Below, one piece after another: positions 1 to 7,989 of a stretch of 64,000 nt of DNA. Positions within the stretch are counted from its first letter, which is position 1; the number at the start of each line of letters is the position of its first letter. The notes beneath the pieces were generated by a model that had not been told where the DNA came from, ran no database searches, and saw only the letters and a list, made by a program, of their open reading frames with translations. The translations under genes and the position numbers were made by a program. The DNA is from Paenibacillus borealis (GTDB lineage Bacteria; Bacillota; Bacilli; Paenibacillales; Paenibacillaceae): the NCBI RefSeq assembly GCF_000758665.1, contig NZ_CP009285.1, positions 7,812,001-7,876,000 on the forward strand. The letters run 5' to 3'.

Positions 1-715
1 GGTCAGCTTCATCGAAGCCGCGCGCGGCGCGGTCCACCGCGAGGGCATCCTCCAGATTGTGCGCGAACACGGTGACGCAGTCCAGGCTGGCACAAGCGGG
101 CACTACCCCGCGCACCGGCCAGGCGCCCAGGCTGGGCTTATAGCCGACCAGCCCGTTCAGCGCGGCAGGCACGCGGCCCGAGCCGGCGGTATCGGTGCCC
201 AGGCTGAACACGGCCTGGCCGCGGGCGACGGCCACGGCTGATCCGGCGCTGGAGCCGCCGCTGATGTATTCCGGGCGCAGGGCGTTATGCGTCTCGCCAT
301 AAGGGCTGCGCACACCGACGAGACCGGTGGCGAACTGGTCCAGGTTGCTTTTGCCGACAGGGATCGCACCCGCAGCGACCAGCCTCGCGACTACCGCCGC
401 ATCGTGATCCGGCTGATAGGCGAATTCAGGACAAGCCGCCGTTGTAGGCAGCCCCTTCACATCGATGTTATCCTTCACCGCGAACGGGATTCCCCACAGC
501 GGATGGCTCTGCGGGTCCATCCCTCTGAGCCTCTCAAGAAAGGGAAGGATATGCGCCTCGGCGGGCGGCTTAATCCAGATGTTCATTCCCTTGTCGCGTG
601 CAGCGCGGCGGATGATCTCCCGGACCACCTCCTCCGGGTCCAGCGCACCGCTCAAATATTGCCCGCGCAGCCAGCCTGCGGTCAGCCTGGCGGGAAATTC
701 AGTTGTTGCCGTCAT
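1..715 (-). CDS. atzF: Allophanate hydrolase (amidase domain), cut at window start
   Basis: Amidase-signature hydrolase that splits allophanate into ammonia and CO2, the last step of urea, biuret and cyanuric acid breakdown. The 238 visible residues carry the full Ser-cisSer-Lys triad of the family: Lys81 (in AVKDNID), Ser155 (GGSSAGS) and Ser179 (GTDTAGSGRVP). The LPTTAACPEFAY region is typical of AtzF/DUR1,2-type enzymes. The start is ATG at 715, preceded by AAGGAG at a spacing of 10. It begins only 6 bases after the pucR stop, so it is the distal gene of the biuret/cyanurate operon. The C-terminal part lies beyond base 1, so full length and the C-terminal domain cannot be judged. A generic amidase is the alternative, but the triad spacing and the neighbours favour allophanate hydrolase. 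Confidence 0.88.
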   Translation of the reverse strand, partial: MTATTEFPARLTAGWLRGQYLSGALDPEEVVREIIRRAARDKGMNIWIKPPAEAHILPFLERLRGMDPQSHPLWGIPFAVKDNIDVKGLPTTAACPEFAYQPDHDAAVVARLVAAGAIPVGKSNLDQFATGLVGVRSPYGETHNALRPEYISGGSSAGSAVAVARGQAVFSLGTDTAGSGRVPAALNGLVGYKPSLGAWPVRGVVPACASLDCVTVFAHNLEDALAVDRAARGFDEAD

Positions 716-721
716 GATGCT

Positions 722-2368
722 TCATCTCCTTCTCTGCGAATCCTGCGAATCCGTACGCATCCTGCGGCCGCTGCTCATCTCGTGCAGCTTAAGCGCAAGC
801 TGCAGCTCCAGCATATCGTCACCGTCATTCTGGCTGAGTCCCAGCAGCTCACAGGCCCGTTCTATCCGGTAAGTGACCGTATTATAATGGGTGAACAGCT
901 CGGCTGAGGTCCGTTTGATGTTGCGGTTGCACTTGAAATACAGCTGGAGCGTCTGCACGAGGGACACGCCATGCTTGCTGTCATACTCCAGCAGCGGAAC
1001 GATGTACTGGTCCCTGTACCCGCTGATCTCCGCAAGCTCCGGCAAATGGTACAGCAGCCGGAAGACACCCAGCTTCCGGTAATCCACATAAGCCCCGCTG
1101 TAACCGCTGACCTCGCGGATACGGGCGATTTTGCGGGCGGACTCATAGCTGAAGCGCACCTGGTCGGGACCTTCCGCAAGATCTCCGATGCAGAAGGCGC
1201 AGCTCTGCTTGGCAAACACCCGGTTCATCTCAGCCAGCAGTCGTCCCAGGGTTTCCTCCAATGGAATATCCGGTTGCTCCGGAACCGTCAGAACCAATTC
1301 TCCTTCAAGGATCGTAAGCTTCACATGCTGAAGATCCCCCCGGGCCCGCACACGCTTCACCGCCTGCTGCAGCTGCTTAAGCTCCGGCTTCTCCTCCAGC
1401 CAGCCGACGGTTACGGCGCGCAGCGGGCGCTCAGGAAGCGGGCAGCCGCAGGCCTCGGCCCGCAGCTTCAAATCCTCGGCTGCGGCAATCCGCCCGCTGA
1501 TCCAGTCCTGCAGGAACTGGTCCACATACTTCAGTTCAACCTCCCGGCGGGCACCGGCATTGATCATCTCCAGCCCGACCAGTACCCCCACCCGGTCAAT
1601 GGTTAACTGATCTACAACCGCCAGCTCGCGGTTCCACTCCAGCAGCACCAGCAGGCATTGATCCACTCCCTTGTCATGGACGGACGATACATAGGCGCGG
1701 ATCCGCCGCTCTCCCACCGTCAGGAAGGTAATCCCGAGACTGCCCTCCTGGCGCAGCTGCATCCATAACGGAAGCTGCTCTGCCAGCTCCAGCGCCTCTG
1801 CCTGCGGGGAACAGAGGACCTGATCGGTATCATCCAGCAGCACAACCGGATTATGCAGCATACCATCCAGCGTCAGCAGGAAATCCTCGATGCCGTCGCC
1901 ATGCAGAAGCTGCTTGGACAGCTTCTGGAAGCGGCTCTGCAGCTGGGAGAGCTCCCTGGCCTCCTGCACAAGCACCCGTTCCATAATGTCACGTACAACG
2001 TCGGAGAAGGAGATAGCCGCCGGCAGCTCGAAGATCGGGAAATCAAGCTGATCCGCCAGCTCCAGCGCCCGTGCCGGAATTTCGTCGATATAACGCTTTG
2101 TCTTGATCCCAAGCGCGGATACGCCCTTCTGGTTCAGCTGGGGAATAATCTCGGTGATGAGCTCCGGCTGGCCGTGAAAGGGGAATCCGCTGGTAATCAG
2201 AAATTCTCCCGGACGGACCCAGTCAATCACATCGGGAACCTCCATCACATTGACACGGTTGATATAACGCCCAAGGCCTCCGGCTCCCGCCAGGACCACC
2301 GCTTCCTTCAGATCGGGAATCAGCAGAATATCGCTGCAGTTCAATCCGGTGATTACATTGCTGCCCAT
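722..2368 (-). CDS. PucR-family transcriptional regulator
   Basis: A 548-residue regulator of the PucR family, named after the purine-catabolism activator of Bacillus. The N-terminal PucR sensory domain (about residues 10-130, with VVLAGAGGLGRYINRVNVMEVPD and RPGEFLITSGFPF) is followed by a GAF/CdaR-like middle. A C-terminal HTH_30 helix-turn-helix lies near residues 465-525 (VQTLQLYFKCNRNIKRTSAELF, HYNTVTYRIERACELL). It lies inside the operon between the cupin and allophanate hydrolase genes, which suggests pathway-specific control by a ring compound or a breakdown product such as biuret. The effector cannot be read from sequence. A GGAG-containing ribosome site sits just before the ATG. Confidence 0.93.
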   Translation of the reverse strand: MGSNVITGLNCSDILLIPDLKEAVVLAGAGGLGRYINRVNVMEVPDVIDWVRPGEFLITSGFPFHGQPELITEIIPQLNQKGVSALGIKTKRYIDEIPARALELADQLDFPIFELPAAISFSDVVRDIMERVLVQEARELSQLQSRFQKLSKQLLHGDGIEDFLLTLDGMLHNPVVLLDDTDQVLCSPQAEALELAEQLPLWMQLRQEGSLGITFLTVGERRIRAYVSSVHDKGVDQCLLVLLEWNRELAVVDQLTIDRVGVLVGLEMINAGARREVELKYVDQFLQDWISGRIAAAEDLKLRAEACGCPLPERPLRAVTVGWLEEKPELKQLQQAVKRVRARGDLQHVKLTILEGELVLTVPEQPDIPLEETLGRLLAEMNRVFAKQSCAFCIGDLAEGPDQVRFSYESARKIARIREVSGYSGAYVDYRKLGVFRLLYHLPELAEISGYRDQYIVPLLEYDSKHGVSLVQTLQLYFKCNRNIKRTSAELFTHYNTVTYRIERACELLGLSQNDGDDMLELQLALKLHEMSSGRRMRTDSQDSQRRR

Positions 2369-2381
2369 AGCTCCGCCGCCT

Positions 2382-2813
2382 TTACTTTAGCTTGGAAGAA
2401 TACACATCCTCGATCAGAGTGGTGCCAAAAAAATGGTTCACAGGTACATTCGCCTCGGCCGGTACAAAAATACTGATCTGCTCAGACGGCGAATCACCCG
2501 CATTCGCAACGGAGTGGACTACACCCGCAGGTACATGGAAGGTATCCCCGGCCCGGTAGCTGTACCATTCACCCCCGCACAGCAGCTTGACCTCCCCCAC
2601 AGTGATATGAATAATCTCCACCACATCATGATGGTGCGGTAATACCTGGCCGCCGACGCCCAGCTTCTCCCACAGAATCGAGCTCATCCGGATGCCCAGA
2701 CGGTCCGCCTGCTCTGCCGAGACTATCTCCCGGTGATAGAGCTCAATATGATTCGGCATCAACTCCCATGTCATGTCCGCCGCTGTCAGCACTTCCGTTT
2801 CCTGTGTATGCAT
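2382..2813 (-). CDS. Small cupin-domain protein in the cyanurate/biuret operon
   Basis: A 143-residue single-domain cupin. Motif 1 is seen as LPHHHDVVEIIHITVGEVKLL (about residues 58-78) and motif 2 as AGDTFHVPAGVVHSVANAG (about 89-107). The three histidines, the glutamate and the later histidine are the usual metal ligands. The start was set at ATG 2813: GGAGG lies 8 bases upstream, whereas the ATG at 2828 has no ribosome site and itself lies within that signal. It lies between the atzD-like gene and pucR, 13 bases before the latter. Its role is unknown. A metal-dependent enzyme acting on a pathway intermediate, or a small-molecule-binding accessory protein, are both possible. Confidence 0.85.
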   Translation of the reverse strand: MHTQETEVLTAADMTWELMPNHIELYHREIVSAEQADRLGIRMSSILWEKLGVGGQVLPHHHDVVEIIHITVGEVKLLCGGEWYSYRAGDTFHVPAGVVHSVANAGDSPSEQISIFVPAEANVPVNHFFGTTLIEDVYSSKLK

Positions 2814-2866
2814 AATCCATTCCTCCATGATGTATAAGTTATAGGTATAGGTTGATAGAAAGCCCG

Positions 2867-3940
2867 CTATCTGCGGCGGAATACAGCCGCTACCGGCCCT
2901 CCGCCTTTTGGCCCCTGGTGCTCGCCTCCGCCGGATACGTAGATCATCGGATCGCCGCCGACATAGGCCAGTACACCGCCGACCACGGCCCGCGCATGCC
3001 GGGTATGATTGATATCCGAATCATCCAGCATGATATGGCGCCGTCCGCGGATGACCCCGTCCGGATCAGCCTCAGCTTTGGCCAGCACCTGCACCAGCTC
3101 CTCACCGGGATACCGGTCCAGCAGGCCCTGCAGCGCTGCGCCGTCAATAGCATCCTTCATGACTGCATGGTCGATGTGATACGGGCCTTCCGCAGACAGC
3201 GAATTGCCGAACACAATCACTTCGCAGTAGGCAAGCTCACTTCCGGCTGAAGTAGACGCCACAGCGCTGAATTTATCCCAGTTCACGCATATATCTGCTT
3301 CCGTTAAGGCTGAACGCTCCACTTCACCGAGCGCGGCAGCAGCCCCCAGTGCGGAGGCACCCCTGGAATATCCCATGGATTTATAGGTATCCTCTGTAAC
3401 GAGCGATACCTGACGGCTGTGTGCGTCATACATCTGCTCTGCAGTGAGCAGCGGGCATTTAATCTGCACAAAATGCACATCCGCTTCCGAGGTAATTCCG
3501 GCATCCAGGACCGCCCGGGCCACGGCATCCGCCACAGCGTCCACCTGGCTGAGCCGGCCCAGCTCCTCCGGCCGGAAGATCCGTGTTCTGGCAGTACCGA
3601 CCGCAAGTGACTTTAGACCGTCAGCATTTACGCCCGTCTCTGCCTGGCCGCTGCGGCTAATTACCGTGAAATGCGGGCTGAGCACACCTTCCGTCCCTCC
3701 GGACATTACATAGGATATTTCTGCAGGCCGCTGTTCCTGGGACACCCCGGCGAAGAATGCCTTCAGCGCCATAACGGCATAGCCCCGCGTGAAATCATTG
3801 ACACAGCCGTTTCCCTCGGTCTTTCCCAGTACAGCTGCAACCTCTTCGGGCCGGAACAGCCCCTCTTCTATCGCCGCCTGCAAGCCGGACATGTCATTCG
3901 GTGCACCTGCAGGGATTCTGATCACCGAGCATTTCATCAC
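2867..3940 (-). CDS. atzD: Ring-opening amidohydrolase: probable cyanuric acid hydrolase (AtzD/TrzD/barbiturase family)
   Basis: A 357-residue member of the cyanuric acid hydrolase/barbiturase family, which has no relation to other amidohydrolases and is built of three similar domains. Each domain supplies a Lys/Ser pair, and all three are visible: Lys40 (GKTEGNG) with Ser80 (SGGTEG), Lys161 (QIKCP) with Ser231 (SAGSE), and Lys288 (LAKAEAD) with Ser336 (SGGGEHQG). Cyanuric acid hydrolase opens the s-triazine ring to carboxybiuret, which decarboxylates to biuret. Barbiturase would make ureidomalonate instead. Biuret and allophanate hydrolases in the same operon favour cyanuric acid. The GTG start at 3940 (ATG at 3937 is an alternative) overlaps the permease stop, and AAGGAG lies 9 bases upstream. 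Confidence 0.9.
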   Translation of the reverse strand: MMKCSVIRIPAGAPNDMSGLQAAIEEGLFRPEEVAAVLGKTEGNGCVNDFTRGYAVMALKAFFAGVSQEQRPAEISYVMSGGTEGVLSPHFTVISRSGQAETGVNADGLKSLAVGTARTRIFRPEELGRLSQVDAVADAVARAVLDAGITSEADVHFVQIKCPLLTAEQMYDAHSRQVSLVTEDTYKSMGYSRGASALGAAAALGEVERSALTEADICVNWDKFSAVASTSAGSELAYCEVIVFGNSLSAEGPYHIDHAVMKDAIDGAALQGLLDRYPGEELVQVLAKAEADPDGVIRGRRHIMLDDSDINHTRHARAVVGGVLAYVGGDPMIYVSGGGEHQGPKGGGPVAAVFRRR

Positions 3941-4689
3941 AGATCATCACTCCTTGTCCAGAAAATAACCTTCTTCTCCAGCAGCCCGATACACCAGAAC
4001 AGCAGCAGGCCGCACAGCGCCGAAGCAATAATGGCCGAGAACATCACCGGGGTGTCCATATGATAGGAGGAGACGAGCACCACATAACCCAGCCCCTTAT
4101 TGGCCCCGACAAATTCGCCGACAATCGCTCCGACGATGGCAAGCGAGGTCGAGATTTTCAGTGCGGAGAAGATATAAGGCAGACTGGTTGGCAGCCGCAG
4201 CTTCCAGAAGATTTCGCTTTTGGTTCCTTTATAGGTGGAGAACAGCTCCCAGGCCTCGTATTCAATCGCCTTAAGACCTTTGACACTGTTCACCAGTATC
4301 GGGAAAAAGCAGATCAGCATCGAAGCGATGACCTTCGAGGTATATCCGGTCCCCAGCCACACGACAAGCAGCGGCGCCAGCGCAACCAGCGGTGTAGTCT
4401 TCAGGGCAATGGCGAGCGGGAACATCCCCTTCTCAATCGGCTTGGAATGAACAAAAATAACGGCAGTAATCAGGCCCAGTATGTTAGCGAGCATGAACCC
4501 GGTCAGGGATTCGCCCAGGGTAACCAGCGTATGGGACCACAGCGCACCGTCGATGGCCGAGACCACCTGGGTTGGGGAAGGCAGCAAATACATGGGAACC
4601 GACAGGAGCCGTACGGCCAGCTCCCACAGGATCAGGAAGCCGAGCGCAAAGGTGACCGGGTACAGGCTGTCCTTAAGTTTGGCTGTCAT
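3937..4689 (-). CDS. ABC transporter permease, SsuC/TauC/nitrate type
   Basis: A 250-residue inner-membrane permease of the family that serves taurine, sulfonate, nitrate and pyrimidine-precursor importers (BPD_transp_1). About six hydrophobic segments are visible, with the EAA-like coupling loop in the region KGTKSEIFWKLRLPTSLPYI, followed by SALKISTSLAIVGAIVGEFV. The start is ATG 4689, which gives the usual family length and a 4-base ATGA overlap with the ATPase stop. A longer frame reaching 4911 would add 74 non-homologous residues lying over the ATPase gene. It overlaps the ring-opening hydrolase start by 4 bases, so translation is coupled. Probable substrate: cyanuric acid or biuret, from context only. 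Confidence 0.93.
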   Translation of the reverse strand: MTAKLKDSLYPVTFALGFLILWELAVRLLSVPMYLLPSPTQVVSAIDGALWSHTLVTLGESLTGFMLANILGLITAVIFVHSKPIEKGMFPLAIALKTTPLVALAPLLVVWLGTGYTSKVIASMLICFFPILVNSVKGLKAIEYEAWELFSTYKGTKSEIFWKLRLPTSLPYIFSALKISTSLAIVGAIVGEFVGANKGLGYVVLVSSYHMDTPVMFSAIIASALCGLLLFWCIGLLEKKVIFWTRSDDL

Positions 4690-5495
4690 AGATGCTTCAC
4701 CCGCTTTCTCAATTCCTTGACGGTCCGGTGGAATTCCGGCAGCTCTTCCATTCCCGCTTGACGCGGTGAAGGCAGCGGTACCGGAATAATATCGGTCACC
4801 CCGGCCGGCCGGGGTGACATCATCACCACCCGGTCCGACAGGAGCACAGATTCCTGAATCGAATGAGTAACCATGACAATGCTGCTGAGACTTGTCTCTG
4901 GACTCTCCCACAGGCGCAGCAGCTCAAAGTTCAGCTTCTCGCGGGTCAGTTCATCCAGCGCACCGAACGGCTCATCCATCAGCAGCACGGTCGGATCGGC
5001 GGCCAGGGCTCTGGCAATCGCCGCCCGCTGCTGCATTCCGCCGCTGAGCTGATGCGGGAAGTGGTTCTGGAAATCCTGCAGGCCGACCAGCCGCAGGGCG
5101 CTTTCCGCCTTTTCACGTGCTTCCTTCTTGCTGAATTTCTTCTTCGGGCCCAGCTCAAGGGGCAGCATGACATTCTGCAGGGCACTGAGCCATGGCATCA
5201 GGACAGGCTTTTGAAAGACCATGCCCAGCGACAGGTCCGGGGAGGAATATGCAACTTCCCCGCCTCCTTCCGGGCTTAGCAGCCGCAGCATCAGCCGCAG
5301 TGTTGTTGATTTCCCGCAGCCGCTCGGTCCGAGAATGGAGATGAATTCATTGCGGTATACGTCAAGACTGACATTATCAAGCACAGGCACATTGCCGAAG
5401 GAAAGCGAGCAATTGCGCAAGGAGAGCATCGTGTCCCGGGTACCGGGATTCTTCACAGGGGCGGAATCCATCTGTTCTTTCATCGCTGTTGTCAT
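4686..5495 (-). CDS. ABC transporter ATP-binding protein, SsuB/TauB/NrtD type
   Basis: A 269-residue ATPase subunit. Walker A is GPSGCGKST, the signature is LSGGMQQRAAIARALAADP, Walker B is VLLMDEPFGALD, and the switch histidine lies in VMVTHSIQES. All elements needed for ATP hydrolysis are present. It energises the permease encoded immediately downstream, with a 4-base overlap, and follows the binding-protein gene after 13 bases. The AAGGAGGG ribosome site upstream of ATG 5495 is strong. It belongs to the subfamily serving small nitrogen or sulfur compounds rather than sugars, which fits the operon's catabolic enzymes. Confidence 0.95.
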   Translation of the reverse strand: MTTAMKEQMDSAPVKNPGTRDTMLSLRNCSLSFGNVPVLDNVSLDVYRNEFISILGPSGCGKSTTLRLMLRLLSPEGGGEVAYSSPDLSLGMVFQKPVLMPWLSALQNVMLPLELGPKKKFSKKEAREKAESALRLVGLQDFQNHFPHQLSGGMQQRAAIARALAADPTVLLMDEPFGALDELTREKLNFELLRLWESPETSLSSIVMVTHSIQESVLLSDRVVMMSPRPAGVTDIIPVPLPSPRQAGMEELPEFHRTVKELRKRVKHL

Positions 5496-5508
5496 ACCGG
5501 TTCCCTCC

Positions 5509-6522
5509 TTATTTCAAGTACTCATTGGTGAACAATGAGCCGATGTCCTGCTGCTTCTTCACAAAGCCCAGATCGATAAGATTCTGCTGCAGCGTCTCCC
5601 ACGCCGCTTCGTCCATCGAGCCGAGCGGAAGCTTTTCCGGCTCAAGCAGCGGAATGCTGGCCTTCATCATGCTGACTTCATGCGCAAGATCAAGCTTTTC
5701 TCCATATTTCAGGCCGAATTCCGCCGCTTCCTCAGGGTGCTCCATCGCATAATCCCAGCCCTTCATGGAGGCCTGTACGAAACTCTGGACCATTTCCGGA
5801 TCCTTCTCAATCACAGACTCCGTGGTAAACAGGGTGTCGGCATAGAAATTAATGCCATAGTCGTTCGGGTCGATAATATTGACTTCCTCGCCCTGCTCCT
5901 GCACAGCCAGCACCTCATTAATTACATATCCGGGCCATGCCTTGACCTGGCCGGTCAGCAGGGGGCTGAGATCATATTTGATCGGCATCTCTTCGATTTG
6001 CGAGGTTTCGATGCCTGCGCTTTTTTCCATAGCACGGAAGGTCAGCTCTTCATTGCCGCCGAGCTTGATGCCCACCTTTTGGCCGACAAGCTCTTCCATT
6101 GTGGTGATACCGGATTCTTTAAGCGTGAACATTACAAACGGGGTTTTGCGGTATATTGCAGATAACGCCTTAACCGGTACGCCTTTTTCTCTGGCGATGA
6201 TGATCTGGTCAGCACCGGTTACCCCGAACTCCTCACTGCCCGAAGCGACCATCTGTACCGCCGGAAAATCCGAGCCTCCCGGCCGAATCTCCACATCCAG
6301 CCCCGCTTCCTTATAGAAGCCCTTTTCAACTGCGGTATAGAACCCGGCAAACTGCGCCTGATGAATCCACTTCAGCCTCAGAACAACCTTCTTAAGCTCA
6401 CCGGAGCCTTCTGCCCCCTGTCCCTCAGCCTTGCCGGTATCCGAATTGTTGCCGCAGGCTGTAATGAGCAGCATTAGTGAAGTAAGCAGGATGAGCGCTT
6501 TGGTTCTGGACTTGTTCCACAT
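5509..6522 (-). CDS. ABC transporter substrate-binding lipoprotein (NMT1/SsuA-like)
   Basis: A 337-residue extracellular binding protein. A lipoprotein signal ends in LLITACGNNSD, so Cys23 would be lipidated. The mature part has NMT1/THI5-SsuA features: VVLRLKWIHQAQFAGFYTAVEKGFYKEAGLDVEI near the start, VGIKLGGNEELTFRA in the middle, and AWPGYVINEVLAVQEQG. Such proteins bind pyrimidine-like rings, formylaminopyrimidine, sulfonates or riboflavin precursors. With the adjacent ATPase and permease it forms a complete importer. The s-triazine or biuret ligand proposed here is inferred from the hydrolases in the operon. The start has GGGGGA at good spacing. Confidence 0.93.
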   Translation of the reverse strand: MWNKSRTKALILLTSLMLLITACGNNSDTGKAEGQGAEGSGELKKVVLRLKWIHQAQFAGFYTAVEKGFYKEAGLDVEIRPGGSDFPAVQMVASGSEEFGVTGADQIIIAREKGVPVKALSAIYRKTPFVMFTLKESGITTMEELVGQKVGIKLGGNEELTFRAMEKSAGIETSQIEEMPIKYDLSPLLTGQVKAWPGYVINEVLAVQEQGEEVNIIDPNDYGINFYADTLFTTESVIEKDPEMVQSFVQASMKGWDYAMEHPEEAAEFGLKYGEKLDLAHEVSMMKASIPLLEPEKLPLGSMDEAAWETLQQNLIDLGFVKKQQDIGSLFTNEYLK

Positions 6523-6590
6523 GGTGATTCCCCCGTTATGATGTGATTTGGAATACTGGTCATTCGTAATTCGTAATTAGGATCTAGTAG

Positions 6591-7274
6591 TTAGAATTGC
6601 TCAAGCGCCTTCAGCACCGCTTGCGAATCACTCACACTGCCAAAGACACCGCCCTGCATTTTGACCATATTCAGCGCTGCCAGGTGATTGGCATAATCCG
6701 TAGCACCCGTGCAATCCTCCAGGATCAGGCATTCATAACCGCGGTCATTGGCTTCGCGCATCGTCGTGTGTACACAGACATCCGTCGTGATTCCGGTCAG
6801 AATCAGATGGGTAATCCCTTTATTCTTCAGTATCAAATCCAGGTCCGTAGCATAAAAGCTGCCTTTACCCGGCTTGTCGATAATGTGCTCGCCCGCTACA
6901 GGTGCCAGTTCATCAATGATCTGCCAGCCGCGCTCGCCCCGTACGAGAATCCGTCCCGCCGGTCCTTCCGAGCCGATCTCAGCGCCGATCTGTCTGCTCC
7001 GCCACCGTTTATTCGCCGGCAGATCGGACAGATCCGGCTTATGGCCTTCCCGGGTATGGATAACGGTGAATCCGTTAATTTCCCGGATGCGTGCCAGCAG
7101 CCGCCCAATCGGCTGAATGGCTCTGGCTGTTAATGAGAGGTCGTAGCCCATTCTCTCCACGTAACCGCCTTTGCCGCAGAAATCCGTCTGCATGTCGATA
7201 ATCATCAGTGCCGTCTTCGCCGGATCAAGGACGCCGTCATAGGGCCAGGTGTAAGGTGCTGCTGTAATCTGCAT
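6591..7274 (-). CDS. biuH: Biuret amidohydrolase (isochorismatase-like cysteine hydrolase)
   Basis: A 227-residue cysteine hydrolase converting biuret to allophanate and ammonia. The isochorismatase-family triad is present: Asp27 (IIDMQTD), Lys134 (IDKPGKGSF) and Cys167 (TDVCVHTTMREAND). Several blocks match what I remember of the characterised rhizobial BiuH: FCGKGGYVERMGYDLSL, HTREGHKPDLSDLPANKRWR, and CTGATDYANHLAALNMVKMQGGVFGS near the end. It is the first gene of the operon, 68 bases ahead of the binding-protein gene, and its promoter region holds two GlnR/TnrA boxes. GGGGAG precedes the ATG. Related enzymes such as ureidoacrylate hydrolase (RutB) are the main alternative; the flanking atzD- and atzF-like genes make biuret the best substrate. 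Confidence 0.92.
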   Translation of the reverse strand: MQITAAPYTWPYDGVLDPAKTALMIIDMQTDFCGKGGYVERMGYDLSLTARAIQPIGRLLARIREINGFTVIHTREGHKPDLSDLPANKRWRSRQIGAEIGSEGPAGRILVRGERGWQIIDELAPVAGEHIIDKPGKGSFYATDLDLILKNKGITHLILTGITTDVCVHTTMREANDRGYECLILEDCTGATDYANHLAALNMVKMQGGVFGSVSDSQAVLKALEQF

Positions 7275-7314
7275 GGTTCATGCTCCCCTTCCAGAATTCA
7301 ATGCATGTATTTAA

Positions 7315-7331
7315 TGTTATGTTTATTAACA
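7315..7331 (-). promoter_or_regulatory. GlnR/TnrA box, gene-proximal copy
   Basis: TGTTATGTTTATTAACA also fits TGTNAN7TNACA at every fixed position. It lies 41-57 bases upstream of the biuH start, probably over or beside the core promoter. A distal plus proximal pair resembles the two-site GlnR arrangement described for Paenibacillus nif genes, where the far site activates and the near site represses. Confidence 0.8.
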
Positions 7332-7354
7332 CTAATTTCTTATTTCCTGCTGTT

Positions 7355-7371
7355 TGTTAGATTATATTACA
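7355..7371 (-). promoter_or_regulatory. GlnR/TnrA box, upstream copy
   Basis: TGTTAGATTATATTACA fits the Firmicute nitrogen-regulator consensus TGTNAN7TNACA at every fixed position. Its centre lies about 89 bases upstream of the biuH start, a suitable place for TnrA/GlnR activation. The second box starts exactly 40 bases closer to the gene. Confidence 0.82.
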
Positions 7372-7791
7372 ACAAATTTGCAATGTCTTCGTTTTTATTA
7401 CGAAATAATATGCTAATTGTTTGTGTTTTTCTACATATATAACATAAACATTACATACAAACCCCGAATTAACTCCATTTATTTATTGAAAAAAGCCGCC
7501 CAACACAGGCAGCCTCAGCAGCAGTCCGTTCTCCAGATCAAAGATCCGGCTGTTCCGGCAGAGCAGACTCCTCCCATAAGCTGTAAGCGCTGGGAAACCA
7601 GTTTTTCAGGTAAGATAGAGCTGCACATTTCAAGATTATTAATAGATTGGCAGAATACAGTTGAAAAATAGCTCCTTAAGTACTAGAATTAAGCTTGTTT
7701 GCAGAAGTTCCTGCAGCCCAGGAACCAGTTATGACCTTTTTTGTCGATTGCGGTCGATTTAAAATGCCTCATGCTGAGTGTATATCATTGA
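7372..7791. other. Intergenic stretch without a recognised gene
   Basis: AT-rich gap between the biuH control region and the c-di-GMP riboswitch. An open frame of 84 codons (7417-7671) has no ribosome site, poor composition and no recognisable motif, so it is not called. The promoter for the downstream riboswitch transcript must lie near the right end, but no clear pair of boxes stands out. Confidence 0.6.
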
Positions 7792-7890
7792 TCTATTTCT
7801 AAAGGCAAACTTCCTGAAAGGGTAGGACGCAAAGCAATGGGCCTAAGGACGCCGGGAATCCGCGTTTATGGTCGCCAGGCTGCCAATAGA
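7792..7890 (+). promoter_or_regulatory. Cyclic di-GMP-I (GEMM-I) riboswitch
   Basis: The conserved blocks of the GEMM-I aptamer occur in order: AAGGCAAAC (7802 on), a short stem with a GAAA loop, GGACGCAAAGC (7823 on), GGGCCTAAGG, and the closing GGTCGCCAGGCTGCC. An outer stem can form between CTATT (7793-7797) and AATAG (7885-7889). It lies in the leader of the FapA/DUF342 gene, about 100 bases before its start. A GC-rich hairpin (7899-7931, AAGCC pairing with GGCTT) followed by a T-rich stretch may be the expression platform, but ON or OFF behaviour cannot be decided by eye. Confidence 0.9.
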
Positions 7891-7989
7891 GACCACGTAA
7901 GCCAGCTGTCACCGGGGGACCTCCCAGGCTTTATGATGCTCTTTTCTGTACGAATGCCATTGATTATACGAAAAAGCGAGGTTAAGACA

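Noticed and set aside
2867..3940. Barbiturase as the product instead of cyanuric acid hydrolase
   Set aside because: Sequence alone cannot exclude it, but biuret and allophanate hydrolases in the same operon fit the cyanuric acid route, not pyrimidine oxidation.
4690..4911. Extra 74-residue N-terminus of the ABC permease
   Set aside because: It lies in another frame of the ATPase gene; ATG 4689 with the ATGA overlap gives the normal family length.
7417..7671. 84-codon open frame in the biuH-riboswitch gap
   Set aside because: No ribosome site, poor composition, overlaps the probable control region.
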